A DNA stretch of 64,000 bases, taken from positions 248,001 through 312,000 of the forward strand of contig CANLWS010000001.1 in assembly GCA_947494925.1 (NCBI GenBank), written 5' to 3'. This stretch comes from an uncultured Alteromonadaceae bacterium (GTDB lineage: Bacteria > Pseudomonadota > Gammaproteobacteria > Enterobacterales > Alteromonadaceae). The position numbers were made by a program, and so were the translations under genes. The notes below the pieces were generated by a model. It worked only from the letters and a program-made list of their open reading frames with translations, was not told the DNA's origin and searched no databases. Numbering within the stretch: the first letter of the stretch is position 1; each line of letters begins with the position of its first letter. This document shows positions 31,185-40,892 of the stretch, piece after piece.

Positions 31185-31205
31185 TTTAACTATGGACACA
31201 ATTTA

Positions 31206-32081
31206 ATGAAAAAGATTTTAGTTTCGATAGCCTCGCTATCGCTGGCAATTTGGTTAGTCGCTTGCTCGGCAACTTCTGAATCGACTTCCACAGACGCCGT
31301 CATTGCGGTTACTGTACCCAAAATAAGTGTGCAACTTTGGTCAGTGAAAGATCAGGTAAAAGCAGATATCGACGGCACACTCGAGCAATTAGCGAAAATG
31401 GGATTTCAGGGAGTCGAATTTGCCAACGAATTCGGGCCTTATAAAAATGACCCAAAAGCACTTAAAGCCAAGCTAACATCATTGGGTTTGCAAGGCAGCG
31501 GCGCGCATGTTTCTTTCGAACAATTAAATGAGCAGAATTTTTCTGACACTGTCAGCTTTTATAAGGCCCTCGACGTAACGAGCCTTATAATCCCCTGGGA
31601 TGAACGGGCCTGGTCAGTGGAAGACATTGACGCCATAGTTGGAGACCTCAATGCACTGTCTGAAAAGCTCGCAGCACATGGAATGCAGGTTGGCTATCAC
31701 AATCATCAACATGAATTTGACGATTACCGGAAAAGTACTTTTTGGGACTACATGGCTATCAATACAAAATCGAACGTGATTATGCAGCAGGATGTTGGTT
31801 GGACTACCTATGCCGGAAAAGATCCTGCAGAGTATGTGTATCGTTATCCTGGCCGAACACTTACGACTCATTACAAAGTGAAACTGCCTGAGGGTACCGA
31901 GGGAAAACTGCCCATTATCGGCAAAGATACCATTGACTGGACAGCTCTTATCAAAGCCAATATGGAAGCTGGCGGGACTAAATGGATAGTGGTTGAACAG
32001 GAAGAATACCCGAATGGCATGACTCCTCTTGAAGCCGTTGAAGCCTCAATGCAGGGGTTACAATCTTATTTGAACGATTAA
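31206..32081 (+). CDS. Lipoprotein with sugar isomerase/epimerase TIM-barrel domain
   Basis: A 291-residue protein with a lipoprotein signal (lipobox LVAC, Cys20) and an AP-endonuclease-2-type TIM barrel. Ligand candidates are YHNHQHEF near residue 165, QQDVGW near 198, THYKVK near 220 and VVEQEEY near 260. As a periplasmic anchored enzyme it may cleave or isomerise the 3-keto glycoside made by the GMC dehydrogenase. It is the last gene of the operon, 21 bp after the GMC gene, and is followed by a strong hairpin. Confidence 0.85.
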   Translation: MKKILVSIASLSLAIWLVACSATSESTSTDAVIAVTVPKISVQLWSVKDQVKADIDGTLEQLAKMGFQGVEFANEFGPYKNDPKALKAKLTSLGLQGSGAHVSFEQLNEQNFSDTVSFYKALDVTSLIIPWDERAWSVEDIDAIVGDLNALSEKLAAHGMQVGYHNHQHEFDDYRKSTFWDYMAINTKSNVIMQQDVGWTTYAGKDPAEYVYRYPGRTLTTHYKVKLPEGTEGKLPIIGKDTIDWTALIKANMEAGGTKWIVVEQEEYPNGMTPLEAVEASMQGLQSYLND

Positions 32082-32093
32082 CCAAGTTGTTGC

Positions 32094-32140
32094 GGGGTTG
32101 AATGAAGAAACTACGCTCTTCATTCAGCCCCAATACATTT
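32094..32140 (+). terminator. Hairpin terminating the sugar operon
   Basis: GGGGTTGAATGAAG (32094-32107) pairs with CTTCATTCAGCCCC (32118-32131) over 14 positions with one G-T pair. A short T-run (ATTTT) follows. The hairpin lies just after the stop of the lipoprotein gene and is probably the operon terminator. Confidence 0.65.
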
Positions 32141-32482
32141 TAAGGCAATCACTTCATGCAAATCCTCCGAGCTTAAAGACTGTTCTCTTAATTACTCAAC
32201 GATGATAGTGCTGCAAGGAAGGCCAGATCTCCGACTAAAAGCAATTCGGAGGTGACGGGGTTGTAGCATTTCGGAGATAACGGGGTTGGTTACGATACAA
32301 ATAAAACGTCATTCCCGAATGCCTTTGTCGGGGATCTACTAGAGGTCTCTCAAAAAGCGTCGAGTACTGATGATCACCTTGCGCAAATACAAACTAAGTA
32401 ATCAGCTCTCGCTGCGCTCGGCAATTCGCTTCATTGAATTTGCACTGCGTCATTCCCGAACGCTTTTGTCAGGAATCGTCAA
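32132..32482. repeat. Intergenic repeats between convergent sugar genes
   Basis: No gene is found in these 350 bases. Two 19-base units, TTCGGAGGTGACGGGGTTG (32245-32263) and a copy with two differences (32270-32288), form an imperfect tandem 25 bp apart. Further on, TCATTCCCGAATGC-type segments at about 32309-32337 and 32449-32477 share most of 29 bases (each continues CTTTTGTC- or CCTTTGTC-like and ends GGATC/GAATC). These look like dispersed intergenic repeats of the REP type. Whether they recur in the genome cannot be seen here. Confidence 0.5.
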
Positions 32483-35032
32483 CTAACAGCTGTCACCGCA
32501 ATACTCAAATTTTGCTTGTAAACGGATGTCAGCGTGAGAAGCCCCCAAATGCACATTGAACTGGCCAGGTTCCGCCAACCAGTCGTTTGAGCTTTCATCC
32601 CAGAAGGACAGGTCACGTTTTTTCAACGTCATGCTGACTTCTTTCGACTCCCCGGGGGCAAGCGTCACTTTGGCAAAGCTTTTTAACTCTTTTAGCGGTC
32701 TGGGAACACTGGATTCCACGTCCTGAAGATAAAGCTGTGCAGCCTCTTTCCCTTCTCGTTCACCCGTGTTAGTGACCATCGCAGTGACCGTTATTTCATC
32801 ACCGGATGCAACCCGATCATGGCTCAATTTAATGTCAGTGTATTCAAAATTCGTGTAGGACAATCCATGACCAAAAGGAAACATAGGTTGGATATTTTGT
32901 TGTTCGAACCAACGATAGCCGATGAACACCCCTTCCTTGTATAAAGAGTCTTTCTCGTTGTAGTCATTCAGTACTATTGGCGCAGTCTGTTCCAATCGAT
33001 AAGGCAAGGTTATAGGCATCTTACCGCTTGGATTAACATCACCAAAAATAATGTCTGCAAAGGCATGTCCAGCTTCCATTCCGGCATACCAACCCCACAT
33101 GATGGCAGGTGCTTCATCTTTCCAGGGCATCTCAACTGCTGACCCAGCTATCATAAAAACCAAGGTGTTAGGATTGCTTTGAAGCAAATTAACTATCACC
33201 TTATCTTGATCATCTGGTAATCGCATATGAGTGCGGTCGATGGATTCACGATCATCACCATGACTTAGTCCACCGAAGTAGATGACCGCGTCAGCTTCTT
33301 CCGCTGCACGTAAATAGGTTTCTTTGTCGGAAAACAGATCACCGGGACTTTCGAGACCAATAACAAAATCTGCGCTACCATCGTATGCCACTTCGATCGT
33401 ATAAGTTTGGCCAGCCGTGAGTTCAACCTCTACGACCGATTGCTCACTTCCACCCTCTTTATTGAGTTGAAGTACCGTTTTTCCATCAAGCACCAGGCTA
33501 GCTTTGCCATTTGCGCTGAGTTTTAGACTATGAATGCCCGATTCGAGCGGCTTAAGCATGCCGCGCATTTTCAGATGTTCAGTCTGGCCGGTTTGTTTGA
33601 CCTGATAACTTGCATTCCAGACCCAGTCGGAAGACGTTTGCGTTGTTTTGTCATCTGAATCGAAATAAAACACTTCCCATGCAGGCGTCCCCGTCCAATG
33701 CCTGGAAACCACAAAATCACTTGCCAATGGTGTTGCGTCACCTTCAGGTTTAGCGCGTAACACAGTAATCTCAACGTCCTGACCGAGCGCGTCTTGCAAA
33801 CCTTGAAGTGGTGTCACTTCATACTCGCTCTTTACTTCGGATGATCCACCGCCAGCACCATGCTTTTTGTTTGCATTAGGGCCCATTACCAATACTTTGC
33901 GAAGTGACTTTTTATCGAGTGGCAATAAGCCCTTATTTTTTAACAGAACAACACCATTTTCAGCTATTTTACGTGCACTAGCACGGTGTTCTGGAGTGTT
34001 ACGACTGCCAGGATTCCGGTTTGGATCCATCATCCCAATATTGTGTTGCACCCGAAGAATGCGACGAACTTTATCATCTAAAACAGATTCTGGAACTTTG
34101 CCTTGTTCAATCATTTCCAACAACGGATCAGCCAGAAAATACTCCGAGTAAGTATCTACCTTGGTACCCATTTCAATATCAAGGCCATTCATTGCTGCTT
34201 CATAGGTATTGATGTCAACATTCCAATCAGTTACCACCAAGCCCTGATATCCCCACTCACCTTTGAGAATATTTTTAACGAGATGTTCACTCTGATTAGC
34301 ATTGGTGCCACGAAATTCGTTATACGCCCCCATAATCGCCTGCACGTCAGCTTCTTTCACCGCTGCTTCGAACGCTGGCAAATAGACTTCCCGCAATGTT
34401 CTTTCATCGGGTCTGGCATCAACGCCGGTACGATTTAGCTCCTGAGTATTAAGAGCATAGTGTTTAATAGTTGCCGCGACATCATGCTGTTGGATGGCTT
34501 TAATTTCCGCCACCCCCAGCTCTGAGACCAGAAACGGATCTTCACCCATATACTCGAAGTTACGACCGTACAGTGGCAGTCTGGCCAAATTAACACCAGG
34601 CCCGAGAATAAGATCCTTCCCGCGATGTCTGGCTTCTGCTCCCAGGACATTGCCATGCAATTTCGCCATTTCAGGATCCCAGCTTGCAGCAACAGAGGTC
34701 AGATTAGGCAAATAAGTAGCGTAATCGGTGTCCCACCCCGCTGGTGCCCAGTCATGTCGGTTAATTTCATACCTGACACCATGGGGACCATCGGACATCC
34801 ACATCTCTTTAATGCCAAGCCTCTCTACCCCTGCAATGGTAAATTTACTATTGGCATGCACTAGCGAACCTTTTTCCTGCAAGGTCATCTGACTAATCAA
34901 TGCATCCACCTTTTGTTCTACTGTCATGCCCTGACTATTCACAGCTTCAGTCTTTGGTACCTTTTCACTGCAACCCAGCACGGCTGCAATTAACATGACG
35001 GATGACAATATTTTCGTATGGTGATTGCTCAT
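32483..35032 (-). CDS. GH3 beta-glycosidase lipoprotein with PA14-like and fibronectin III-like domains
   Basis: An 849-residue glycoside hydrolase family 3 enzyme. The ATG at 35032 is preceded by AGGA and gives a lipoprotein signal ending in VLGC. The GH3 barrel carries the nucleophile Asp in VVTDWNVD near residue 265. The second domain has the KHGAGGGSS region and is interrupted by a PA14-like insert (about 440-580). A fibronectin III-like domain closes the protein (about 740-830). It would cut beta-linked glucosides or related oligosaccharides in the periplasm or at the surface. It follows the halogenase gene by seven bases. Confidence 0.9.
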   Translation of the reverse strand: MSNHHTKILSSVMLIAAVLGCSEKVPKTEAVNSQGMTVEQKVDALISQMTLQEKGSLVHANSKFTIAGVERLGIKEMWMSDGPHGVRYEINRHDWAPAGWDTDYATYLPNLTSVAASWDPEMAKLHGNVLGAEARHRGKDLILGPGVNLARLPLYGRNFEYMGEDPFLVSELGVAEIKAIQQHDVAATIKHYALNTQELNRTGVDARPDERTLREVYLPAFEAAVKEADVQAIMGAYNEFRGTNANQSEHLVKNILKGEWGYQGLVVTDWNVDINTYEAAMNGLDIEMGTKVDTYSEYFLADPLLEMIEQGKVPESVLDDKVRRILRVQHNIGMMDPNRNPGSRNTPEHRASARKIAENGVVLLKNKGLLPLDKKSLRKVLVMGPNANKKHGAGGGSSEVKSEYEVTPLQGLQDALGQDVEITVLRAKPEGDATPLASDFVVSRHWTGTPAWEVFYFDSDDKTTQTSSDWVWNASYQVKQTGQTEHLKMRGMLKPLESGIHSLKLSANGKASLVLDGKTVLQLNKEGGSEQSVVEVELTAGQTYTIEVAYDGSADFVIGLESPGDLFSDKETYLRAAEEADAVIYFGGLSHGDDRESIDRTHMRLPDDQDKVIVNLLQSNPNTLVFMIAGSAVEMPWKDEAPAIMWGWYAGMEAGHAFADIIFGDVNPSGKMPITLPYRLEQTAPIVLNDYNEKDSLYKEGVFIGYRWFEQQNIQPMFPFGHGLSYTNFEYTDIKLSHDRVASGDEITVTAMVTNTGEREGKEAAQLYLQDVESSVPRPLKELKSFAKVTLAPGESKEVSMTLKKRDLSFWDESSNDWLAEPGQFNVHLGASHADIRLQAKFEYCGDSC

Positions 35033-35039
35033 GATTTTC

Positions 35040-36560
35040 CTAAATGGGATCTGCCATGCAATGCTGTGCAATAAAATCACTTTGCATCGGCATGGTTTCA
35101 GCTGATTTATCAATGACTGACTGGATATGACCGAGTCGGCGGAGAATTTCAGTTTCTTCCAGGGTGTCTACCAGAGGATGATAACCATTCGGCATAATCC
35201 CCTGCCCGTGCATCACGGCTAACCAGGAAGTTTCGTTAAATAATTCGGTATCCTGCCTGTAGATACGACCATTTGATTTGTATAAATCGATTTTGGCCTG
35301 CAGATAATCCGGGATCGGCATGTGTTTTACGTAGCGCCAGAATTCAGAGTCTTCCCGGTTGGTCACTTTATAATGCAGAATAATAAAGTCCCTGATCCGC
35401 TCCAACTCCAGTTGAGACTGAGCATTAAAGGTATCGATGTCTGTCTGGTCAAAACCTTTGTGCGGAAACATTCCCAGTATTTTTGAGATAGCGGACTGGA
35501 TTAAATGCAGACCTGTGGACTCCAGGGGTTCGATAAATCCTGCAGACAGGCCGATGGCCACACAATTCTTATTCCAGCTTTTTTTGCGTACACCGGTTTT
35601 CCAGCGCAGTTGATTGGGGCTGGAAATAGGGTCACTTTCCATTTGCGCTTGCAGAACCTCTATGGCCTTGTCGTCTTCCACAAATGCACTTGGATAAACA
35701 TAACCGTTGCCAATTCTGTGTTGCAGTGGAATTCGCCATATCCAACCAGCATCCTGTGCAATGGAGCGGGTGTAAGGATGAACTTCGTCTTTTGCCATAC
35801 AAGGCATAGCGACCGCTCTGTCGCAAGGTAGCCACTCACTCCAGTCGTGAAAGCCGGTTTTCAATGTTTGCTCAATCAGCAACCCCCGAAACCCCGAGCA
35901 ATCTATGAATAGATCCCCTTCAATTTTCTGTCCGGATTCAAGGATAAGAGAATCGATATGACCGTTTTGCAGATTTAATGTGACATTTTTCACTTTGCCT
36001 TCAGTTCGCATAACACCATGTTTTTCAGCGAACTCCCTTAGAAATTTTGCGTACAGAGTTGCATCAAAATGAAAGGCATAGGCAATATTGGATAGTGGAG
36101 AATTCCCGCGATTTTGAGGACGAGTAAATCTACCTTGTTTTGACGCCACGGCAGCTAGTGAGTAAGCATTCAGGTCGGGGACTTTGCCCTGTTGAAACAT
36201 TTTCAACCAATAGTGATGAAACTGAATCGCGTCCATATTTGAACCGTAGTCACCAAATGGATGCATGTAACTATGGCCTTTGTCCCGCCAGTTGGTAAAT
36301 TCTATCCCTAACTTAAAGGTGCTTTGCGTTTTGCGCACAAACTCATCTTCATCGATACCCAGAATAGAGTTGAACAAGGATATTTGCGGGATGGTTGCCT
36401 CACCAACTGATACTGTGCCAATGGCATCTGATTCTACCAATTGAATGTCACAATAATTGTTTTTAAGTACTTTAGAAAACGCAGCAGCGGTCATCCAGCC
36501 TGCAGTTCCACCGCCTACTATGACAACTTTTTTGATCCTGTTCTCTGAAGGATTAGGCAT
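35040..36560 (-). CDS. Tryptophan-halogenase-like FAD protein
   Basis: A 506-residue flavoprotein of the tryptophan 7-halogenase family. The FAD motif VVIVGGGTAGWMTA is near residue 12, a conserved Lys is in STFKLGIEF near 82 (the position of the catalytic lysine in PrnA/RebH), and the halogenase signature WIWRIP is near 264. The ATG at 36560 fits GGAG nine bases upstream better than the TTG at 36584. It sits between a TonB receptor and a GH3 gene. Such proteins are frequent in carbohydrate loci of marine gammaproteobacteria, where their substrate is unknown. Halogenation activity is plausible but not shown. Confidence 0.85.
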   Translation of the reverse strand: MPNPSENRIKKVVIVGGGTAGWMTAAAFSKVLKNNYCDIQLVESDAIGTVSVGEATIPQISLFNSILGIDEDEFVRKTQSTFKLGIEFTNWRDKGHSYMHPFGDYGSNMDAIQFHHYWLKMFQQGKVPDLNAYSLAAVASKQGRFTRPQNRGNSPLSNIAYAFHFDATLYAKFLREFAEKHGVMRTEGKVKNVTLNLQNGHIDSLILESGQKIEGDLFIDCSGFRGLLIEQTLKTGFHDWSEWLPCDRAVAMPCMAKDEVHPYTRSIAQDAGWIWRIPLQHRIGNGYVYPSAFVEDDKAIEVLQAQMESDPISSPNQLRWKTGVRKKSWNKNCVAIGLSAGFIEPLESTGLHLIQSAISKILGMFPHKGFDQTDIDTFNAQSQLELERIRDFIILHYKVTNREDSEFWRYVKHMPIPDYLQAKIDLYKSNGRIYRQDTELFNETSWLAVMHGQGIMPNGYHPLVDTLEETEILRRLGHIQSVIDKSAETMPMQSDFIAQHCMADPI

Positions 36561-36774
36561 TGAATTGATCTCCGAAATAGTCAACTAAACAAACAATAAC
36601 CGAGATAAACTCAGATAAAAACGCTGATCTGACTTTGAGTGATATTCGATTGCAGATAAAAGTTGGCGCCCGAGACCGGGCGCCAACCACACACTAATAG
36701 TGCAAGGCTTCATACTGTGTTGAGAACACGGGCAACACAGAATTTCCGAGCACTACCATTCCCCAGTAAAACAA

Positions 36775-39700
36775 TTAAAAGTTAGCCCTTACTACGAAGC
36801 TAAATCTTCTGTCAGCAACAAAGGCTCCACGCAATCGCTGGTCGCCCTGCTGATTTATCTGCATTGATGTCACTGTCTCTTCATCCAGCAAGTTTGTCAT
36901 TTGCAGACCAACCTGCCAGTTTTCATCAATATCGTAGTAAACCGAACCATCCAGGAAGCCATTGTCTTCGTTATAAATTGGCAAACCAGTGATAACATCG
37001 CGAGTTGTCAGTAAGAACTCAGAGCGCCAGTTGTATGCCAGACGAGCATTCCAACCATATTTCTCGTAGTAGACCACAAGGTTAACACTGTCTTTTGAAA
37101 GACCTTCAAGCGGCAATCCTTCGAACGCTGGCGGCTGAACATCTGCATCTCCACTTGGTGCATCCGGCGACAGACCGCTATTTGGTGAACCTTGTTCATC
37201 AACGTAGGTGTAGTTGAACTGAACACCTAAACCATCCCAGCCTTCAGGCAAGAAATCGAAAAACTGCTGATAAGCTAATTCAAACCCTTTGATCCGACCA
37301 TCACCAGCGTTAATAGCACCTGCTACTTCCACCACCTGAGTAACACCATTATTAGTAAACTCCCGGAATTGAGTACCATTGACGAAATAGTTGCTCAGAT
37401 CACGATAGAAGAATGACGAAGTTAAAGAGCCTACACCTTCTGAGAAGTACCACTCGAATGAAAGGTCATAACTGTCAGATTCCATCGGCTGCAGGAATGG
37501 GTTCCCCGACGCAGCAGTATAGCGGGAGTAACGATATCCTATAGGCACCGGCTCTTCATCTGGCGGCGTATTTGGATCAAATGTAGCTACACCATCCTGA
37601 GCCTGAATATTCACGAAGTTACGCAAATTACCTAACTCAGGTTTGGCTATCGCTTCTGAGTATCCAAAGCGCATCAGCATATCGTCAGTTAAGTTCACTT
37701 TCAGGTTGAAGCTTGGCAACGTAGTGGTAAATTCACTTGCTGAAGCGGTTTCGATGGAAGCCGCATTACCAAATGCGGACTGATCAGCCGCCAGGAAACT
37801 ATCCAGATCGATTATGGGTTCACCCGTATCAGGATCGGTTTCCATGGTCGGAATATTATCCGGGAACGAAACGAAACCATCTGTGGTATTTTCAATTTTC
37901 ACGTAACGTAAACCAACGTTACCAGAATAATCCATACCATTATCGAACTCACCTTCAAAGTCTGCTCTGATATAGAATGCCGTACTTTCTTCCTGGGTCC
38001 GGTTTATCTCGTTTGGAAGGAAATCTCCTACCGCACCGCTTCGGTTAGCCAGTGGCGTCCAACCTGGGCTTAGTGGTGCCAATACCGATGAGATATTGCG
38101 ATAGTCACGAGCCAGATCCATTGATGGGAACAGGAATGTCGGTCCACCAGCAACGTCTAGTACACCACCTCGGCCGAAATCATCCAGGGTGACTGTGTCA
38201 TAAGGAATTGAGGACGCTTCAGGCGTATCTAACCAAGCATTTCCGCCAGGTACTGCGCCAGTCCAGGCCTCAGATACGTTACCCCAGTTGTAATCAGATT
38301 GTCTGGTCGTCTGATCGCGATCAGCATAGCGCGCACCCAGGCGAACCGACGTGAAGAAACCATCTTCGAATATGTAGTTATAATCAATTTTTGTTGCGAA
38401 TTCATCACCTTCATTGGCAGAAATGTGGTCCATCGCACTGCGGATAAAGGTATTGCTTGGATTGCTGAAGTATCCCTCTACACCTGCAAAAGCCGGATCA
38501 TATATATCGACTTTAGGCGCACCACTTCGAGTGGTATCAAGACCGATAACAGCACGCGTAGCGTTCATGATTGAGAAATCGAGTACGTCAGTGGTTGAGT
38601 CCACATACTGAACGTCAAAGTTGATACCCCAGGTATCATTTGGTTCATAACGTAAGTTAAAACTTAAATCTTCAACCAGCGCGTCAAGATCCCTGAAGCG
38701 AGAGACGAGTGTATGCTGAGAACCAAATATTCCACCTGGTTGGCGAACTGGATCATTGCCTCGCCAACCCACATCAGAAGATATAATACCGCGCTCAAAC
38801 AAGCCTTGGTCGTCAAATTCAAATTCTGTTCCATCTGGTGACACCATGGCAGGACGCGCGTTACCGTCGTCTTGCTCAATCGCACGCTCGGTCCATGCAA
38901 GGCGTGATTCCGAGCGAATATATTCACCTGTCGCCTTGATAGTTTTATCCGCATTTTCCCATTGCAATACAGCAGCAAAGCCTTCACGCTCACGGTCATC
39001 GTTCTTACGTGTCAAACGCATGGTTCTTGGTACAAACACAGGATTGCCATCAACTAAACGATTCTGCAACTCGTACAAACCAACCTGAGTACCATCTGAC
39101 TGGGTTTTTAATTCTGAATTTGCATAGTTAACTAACAAACCGAACCGGCCACCATCAGTTTCAAAGATATCACTGTACAAACCTGAAAAAGACGGCGTAG
39201 TTTCATCAGCGAAATCGGCGTACAACATGTCTGCAGAAAATGCGATAACCCGGCCATCAGAATCAAAGGGCTTTCGAGTATTCAGATTTACCGTACCGGC
39301 GATACCACCTTCGATCATATCGGCAGTCTGGTTTTTATAAACTTCTACCGCACCCATTAACTCAGGGGGCACATCTTCGAAACTTAAGCCACGGCCTTCA
39401 TTAGCTGTAAAGGTGTCCCGGCCATTAAATTCACTCCGTACATGGGTCAGGCCGCGAATGGATATACCTGAACCCTCGGTACCAAAGTGATCCGGATCGT
39501 TAGCCCCTGCAAATCGGCCAATCGTCACACCAGGAATTCTGGATATCGCTTCCAATACGCTTCTGTCTGGCAATACGCCTATATCAGAAGCAGAAATCGC
39601 ATCGAGAAAGGTATCACCTTCCCGCTTTAACATTTGTGCGTTGAATAAATCACCTCTGACACCTTTTATCTCAATTATTTCTGTGTCATCAGCTTCGGTT

Positions 39701-39819
39701 GCAGCATCTTCCTGGGCATAAACTGGCATGGTTGCCATTCCCATCAGTGCCGATGCTATCAATGAATATTTGAATTTTGTATTCGAATGCATTCGGTTTT
39801 GTTTGTGTTTTAACATCAT
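36775..39819 (-). CDS. TonB-dependent outer-membrane receptor
   Basis: A 1014-residue receptor with a signal peptide ending in VYAQ (residue 36). It has a plug domain (RREGDTFLDAISASDIG-like start, then RIPGVTIGRFAG and GSGISIRGL, EVYKNQTADMIEGGIAGTVNL) and a long beta-barrel ending in a terminal Phe (FSFVVRANF). Length and plug type fit the carbohydrate-associated TonB receptors of Alteromonadales and Xanthomonadales. It probably imports an oligosaccharide for the GH3 enzyme encoded downstream on the same strand; the 190-bp gap to the halogenase gene may hold a weak break. Confidence 0.9.
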   Translation of the reverse strand: MMLKHKQNRMHSNTKFKYSLIASALMGMATMPVYAQEDAATEADDTEIIEIKGVRGDLFNAQMLKREGDTFLDAISASDIGVLPDRSVLEAISRIPGVTIGRFAGANDPDHFGTEGSGISIRGLTHVRSEFNGRDTFTANEGRGLSFEDVPPELMGAVEVYKNQTADMIEGGIAGTVNLNTRKPFDSDGRVIAFSADMLYADFADETTPSFSGLYSDIFETDGGRFGLLVNYANSELKTQSDGTQVGLYELQNRLVDGNPVFVPRTMRLTRKNDDREREGFAAVLQWENADKTIKATGEYIRSESRLAWTERAIEQDDGNARPAMVSPDGTEFEFDDQGLFERGIISSDVGWRGNDPVRQPGGIFGSQHTLVSRFRDLDALVEDLSFNLRYEPNDTWGINFDVQYVDSTTDVLDFSIMNATRAVIGLDTTRSGAPKVDIYDPAFAGVEGYFSNPSNTFIRSAMDHISANEGDEFATKIDYNYIFEDGFFTSVRLGARYADRDQTTRQSDYNWGNVSEAWTGAVPGGNAWLDTPEASSIPYDTVTLDDFGRGGVLDVAGGPTFLFPSMDLARDYRNISSVLAPLSPGWTPLANRSGAVGDFLPNEINRTQEESTAFYIRADFEGEFDNGMDYSGNVGLRYVKIENTTDGFVSFPDNIPTMETDPDTGEPIIDLDSFLAADQSAFGNAASIETASASEFTTTLPSFNLKVNLTDDMLMRFGYSEAIAKPELGNLRNFVNIQAQDGVATFDPNTPPDEEPVPIGYRYSRYTAASGNPFLQPMESDSYDLSFEWYFSEGVGSLTSSFFYRDLSNYFVNGTQFREFTNNGVTQVVEVAGAINAGDGRIKGFELAYQQFFDFLPEGWDGLGVQFNYTYVDEQGSPNSGLSPDAPSGDADVQPPAFEGLPLEGLSKDSVNLVVYYEKYGWNARLAYNWRSEFLLTTRDVITGLPIYNEDNGFLDGSVYYDIDENWQVGLQMTNLLDEETVTSMQINQQGDQRLRGAFVADRRFSFVVRANF

Positions 39820-40030
39820 GTGTCCCGATCTTCGGCTTTGTCACACATTAACTTGTGTGACTCGAAGCACTATTTGTGCAAATTCACCACTATTTTTCAT
39901 CCCACTAAAAAATAGTGAACTCTCAGTTTGGCTAATTATAAGTGCCAAATTTATTGGCTAACTCAGCCCAAGGTTTATTGAGTTTGAGTTGCCGATCTGT
40001 CTTATTCCGTATTATTAAAATGATCAGTCC

Positions 40031-40046
40031 ATGAAATCGTTTTCAT
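40031..40046. promoter_or_regulatory. LacI-family-like operator upstream of the receptor gene
   Basis: ATGAAATCGTTTTCAT is a palindrome in 14 of 16 positions with a central CG, the layout of LacI/GalR-type operators. It lies about 210 bp before the receptor start. No LacI-type gene is present in the window. Confidence 0.5.
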
Positions 40047-40054
40047 TTTGATGG

Positions 40055-40083
40055 TAAAAAAAAGCATCGCACGGTGCTTTTTT
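40055..40083. terminator. Bidirectional hairpin with A- and T-runs
   Basis: AAAAAAAGCA and TGCTTTTTTT flank an eight-base loop. The structure can terminate transcription on both strands, for example minus-strand transcripts from yggX before they reach the receptor gene. Confidence 0.6.
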
Positions 40084-40339
40084 TGACGCCATCGGTATTC
40101 ATTAAATAGCTTTTTGACGCATTTCGCGTCATGTGAAAACGGTACTCCGCTACAAATAAAATGTCAACTTAATGTTAATAAAGCACCAGGAGACAACTCA
40201 TATCATTGTTTTTATTGAGTTTTATCTTTTAATATTTGTATAAGACTTGTGAAAGGCTGGTGAAAGGCTGGTGAAATGAGCTAACAATAATAAAATTCGT
40301 TAATTGAAAGAAAAAAACAGTAAGTGTGGAGTAAGTTTA

Positions 40340-40353
40340 TGTAAACGTTCACA
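40340..40353. promoter_or_regulatory. Second LacI-family-like palindrome
   Basis: TGTAAACGTTCACA is symmetric in 12 of 14 positions around a central CG, resembling GalR/PurR-type sites. Its half-sites differ from those at 40031, so it may bind another member of the same regulator family. Confidence 0.4.
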
Positions 40354-40595
40354 TTACACCATCAAATACCACTTATTCTCTGTAAAAAACTAAGAAAAAC
40401 TTGAATAATGCTGCATTCTTTGCACGTTTTGCATGATTGAATATCGTAAATGAAAATATTTACATGCAAAACGCTGTAAAGCCAGACAGCTCAATCTGAG
40501 ACACAGGACCTGTGTCAAAATTGCCCTTTCGAATCTTGTGTCGATGGGAATAGTTCTTCCTTTGACATTCCCTTAGCTATTTAGCCTTAGGTTAT

Positions 40596-40868
40596 TTAGG
40601 CAGTGGGGGGGACATAGCCTTCGATATCAGGCTCTTTACCCTCAAACAAATAGGCGTCCATTTGTTCCTCCAGAAACGTTCTGGCCTCTGGTTGCATCAT
40701 ATTTAGTTTGTTTTCATTGATCAGCATGGTTTGCTTTTTTTGCCATTCCGCCCAGGCTTCTTTGCTGATGTTGTCAAATATGCGTTTCCCCAATTCACCG
40801 GGATACAACTGAAAGTCCAGCCCTTCAGCCTCTTTGTTTAGTCGTTGACAAAAAACGGTTCTGCTCAT
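40596..40868 (-). CDS. yggX: Fe(2+)-trafficking protein YggX
   Basis: A 90-residue protein matching Ygg[20 protein letters not shown] at the start with Cys7, and the [20 protein letters not shown] core. YggX is a cytosolic protein that protects iron-sulfur enzymes from oxidation and helps iron handling. The ATG at 40868 has AAGGA at good spacing; the ATG two codons earlier is too close to it. It follows mutY by 24 bp, the usual mutY-yggX pair. This makes sense because MutY has an iron-sulfur cluster. Confidence 0.93.
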   Translation of the reverse strand: MSRTVFCQRLNKEAEGLDFQLYPGELGKRIFDNISKEAWAEWQKKQTMLINENKLNMMQPEARTFLEEQMDAYLFEGKEPDIEGYVPPTA

Positions 40869-40892
40869 TGGCATTCCTTTTGATAAATTCGT

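Larger units (their letters stand above)
39820..40595. promoter_or_regulatory. Long regulatory region upstream of the TonB receptor gene
   Basis: This 776-bp stretch has no supported gene. It holds two LacI-type palindromes and a terminator-like hairpin (listed separately), a small hairpin GACGC-ATTTC-GCGTC at 40116-40130, a tandem of GTGAAAGGCTG at 40249-40270, and GTAAAT-N6-ATTTAC at 40446-40463. It is AT-rich overall. The receptor promoter must be near its right-to-left start at 39819. The remainder is downstream of yggX. Confidence 0.55.
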
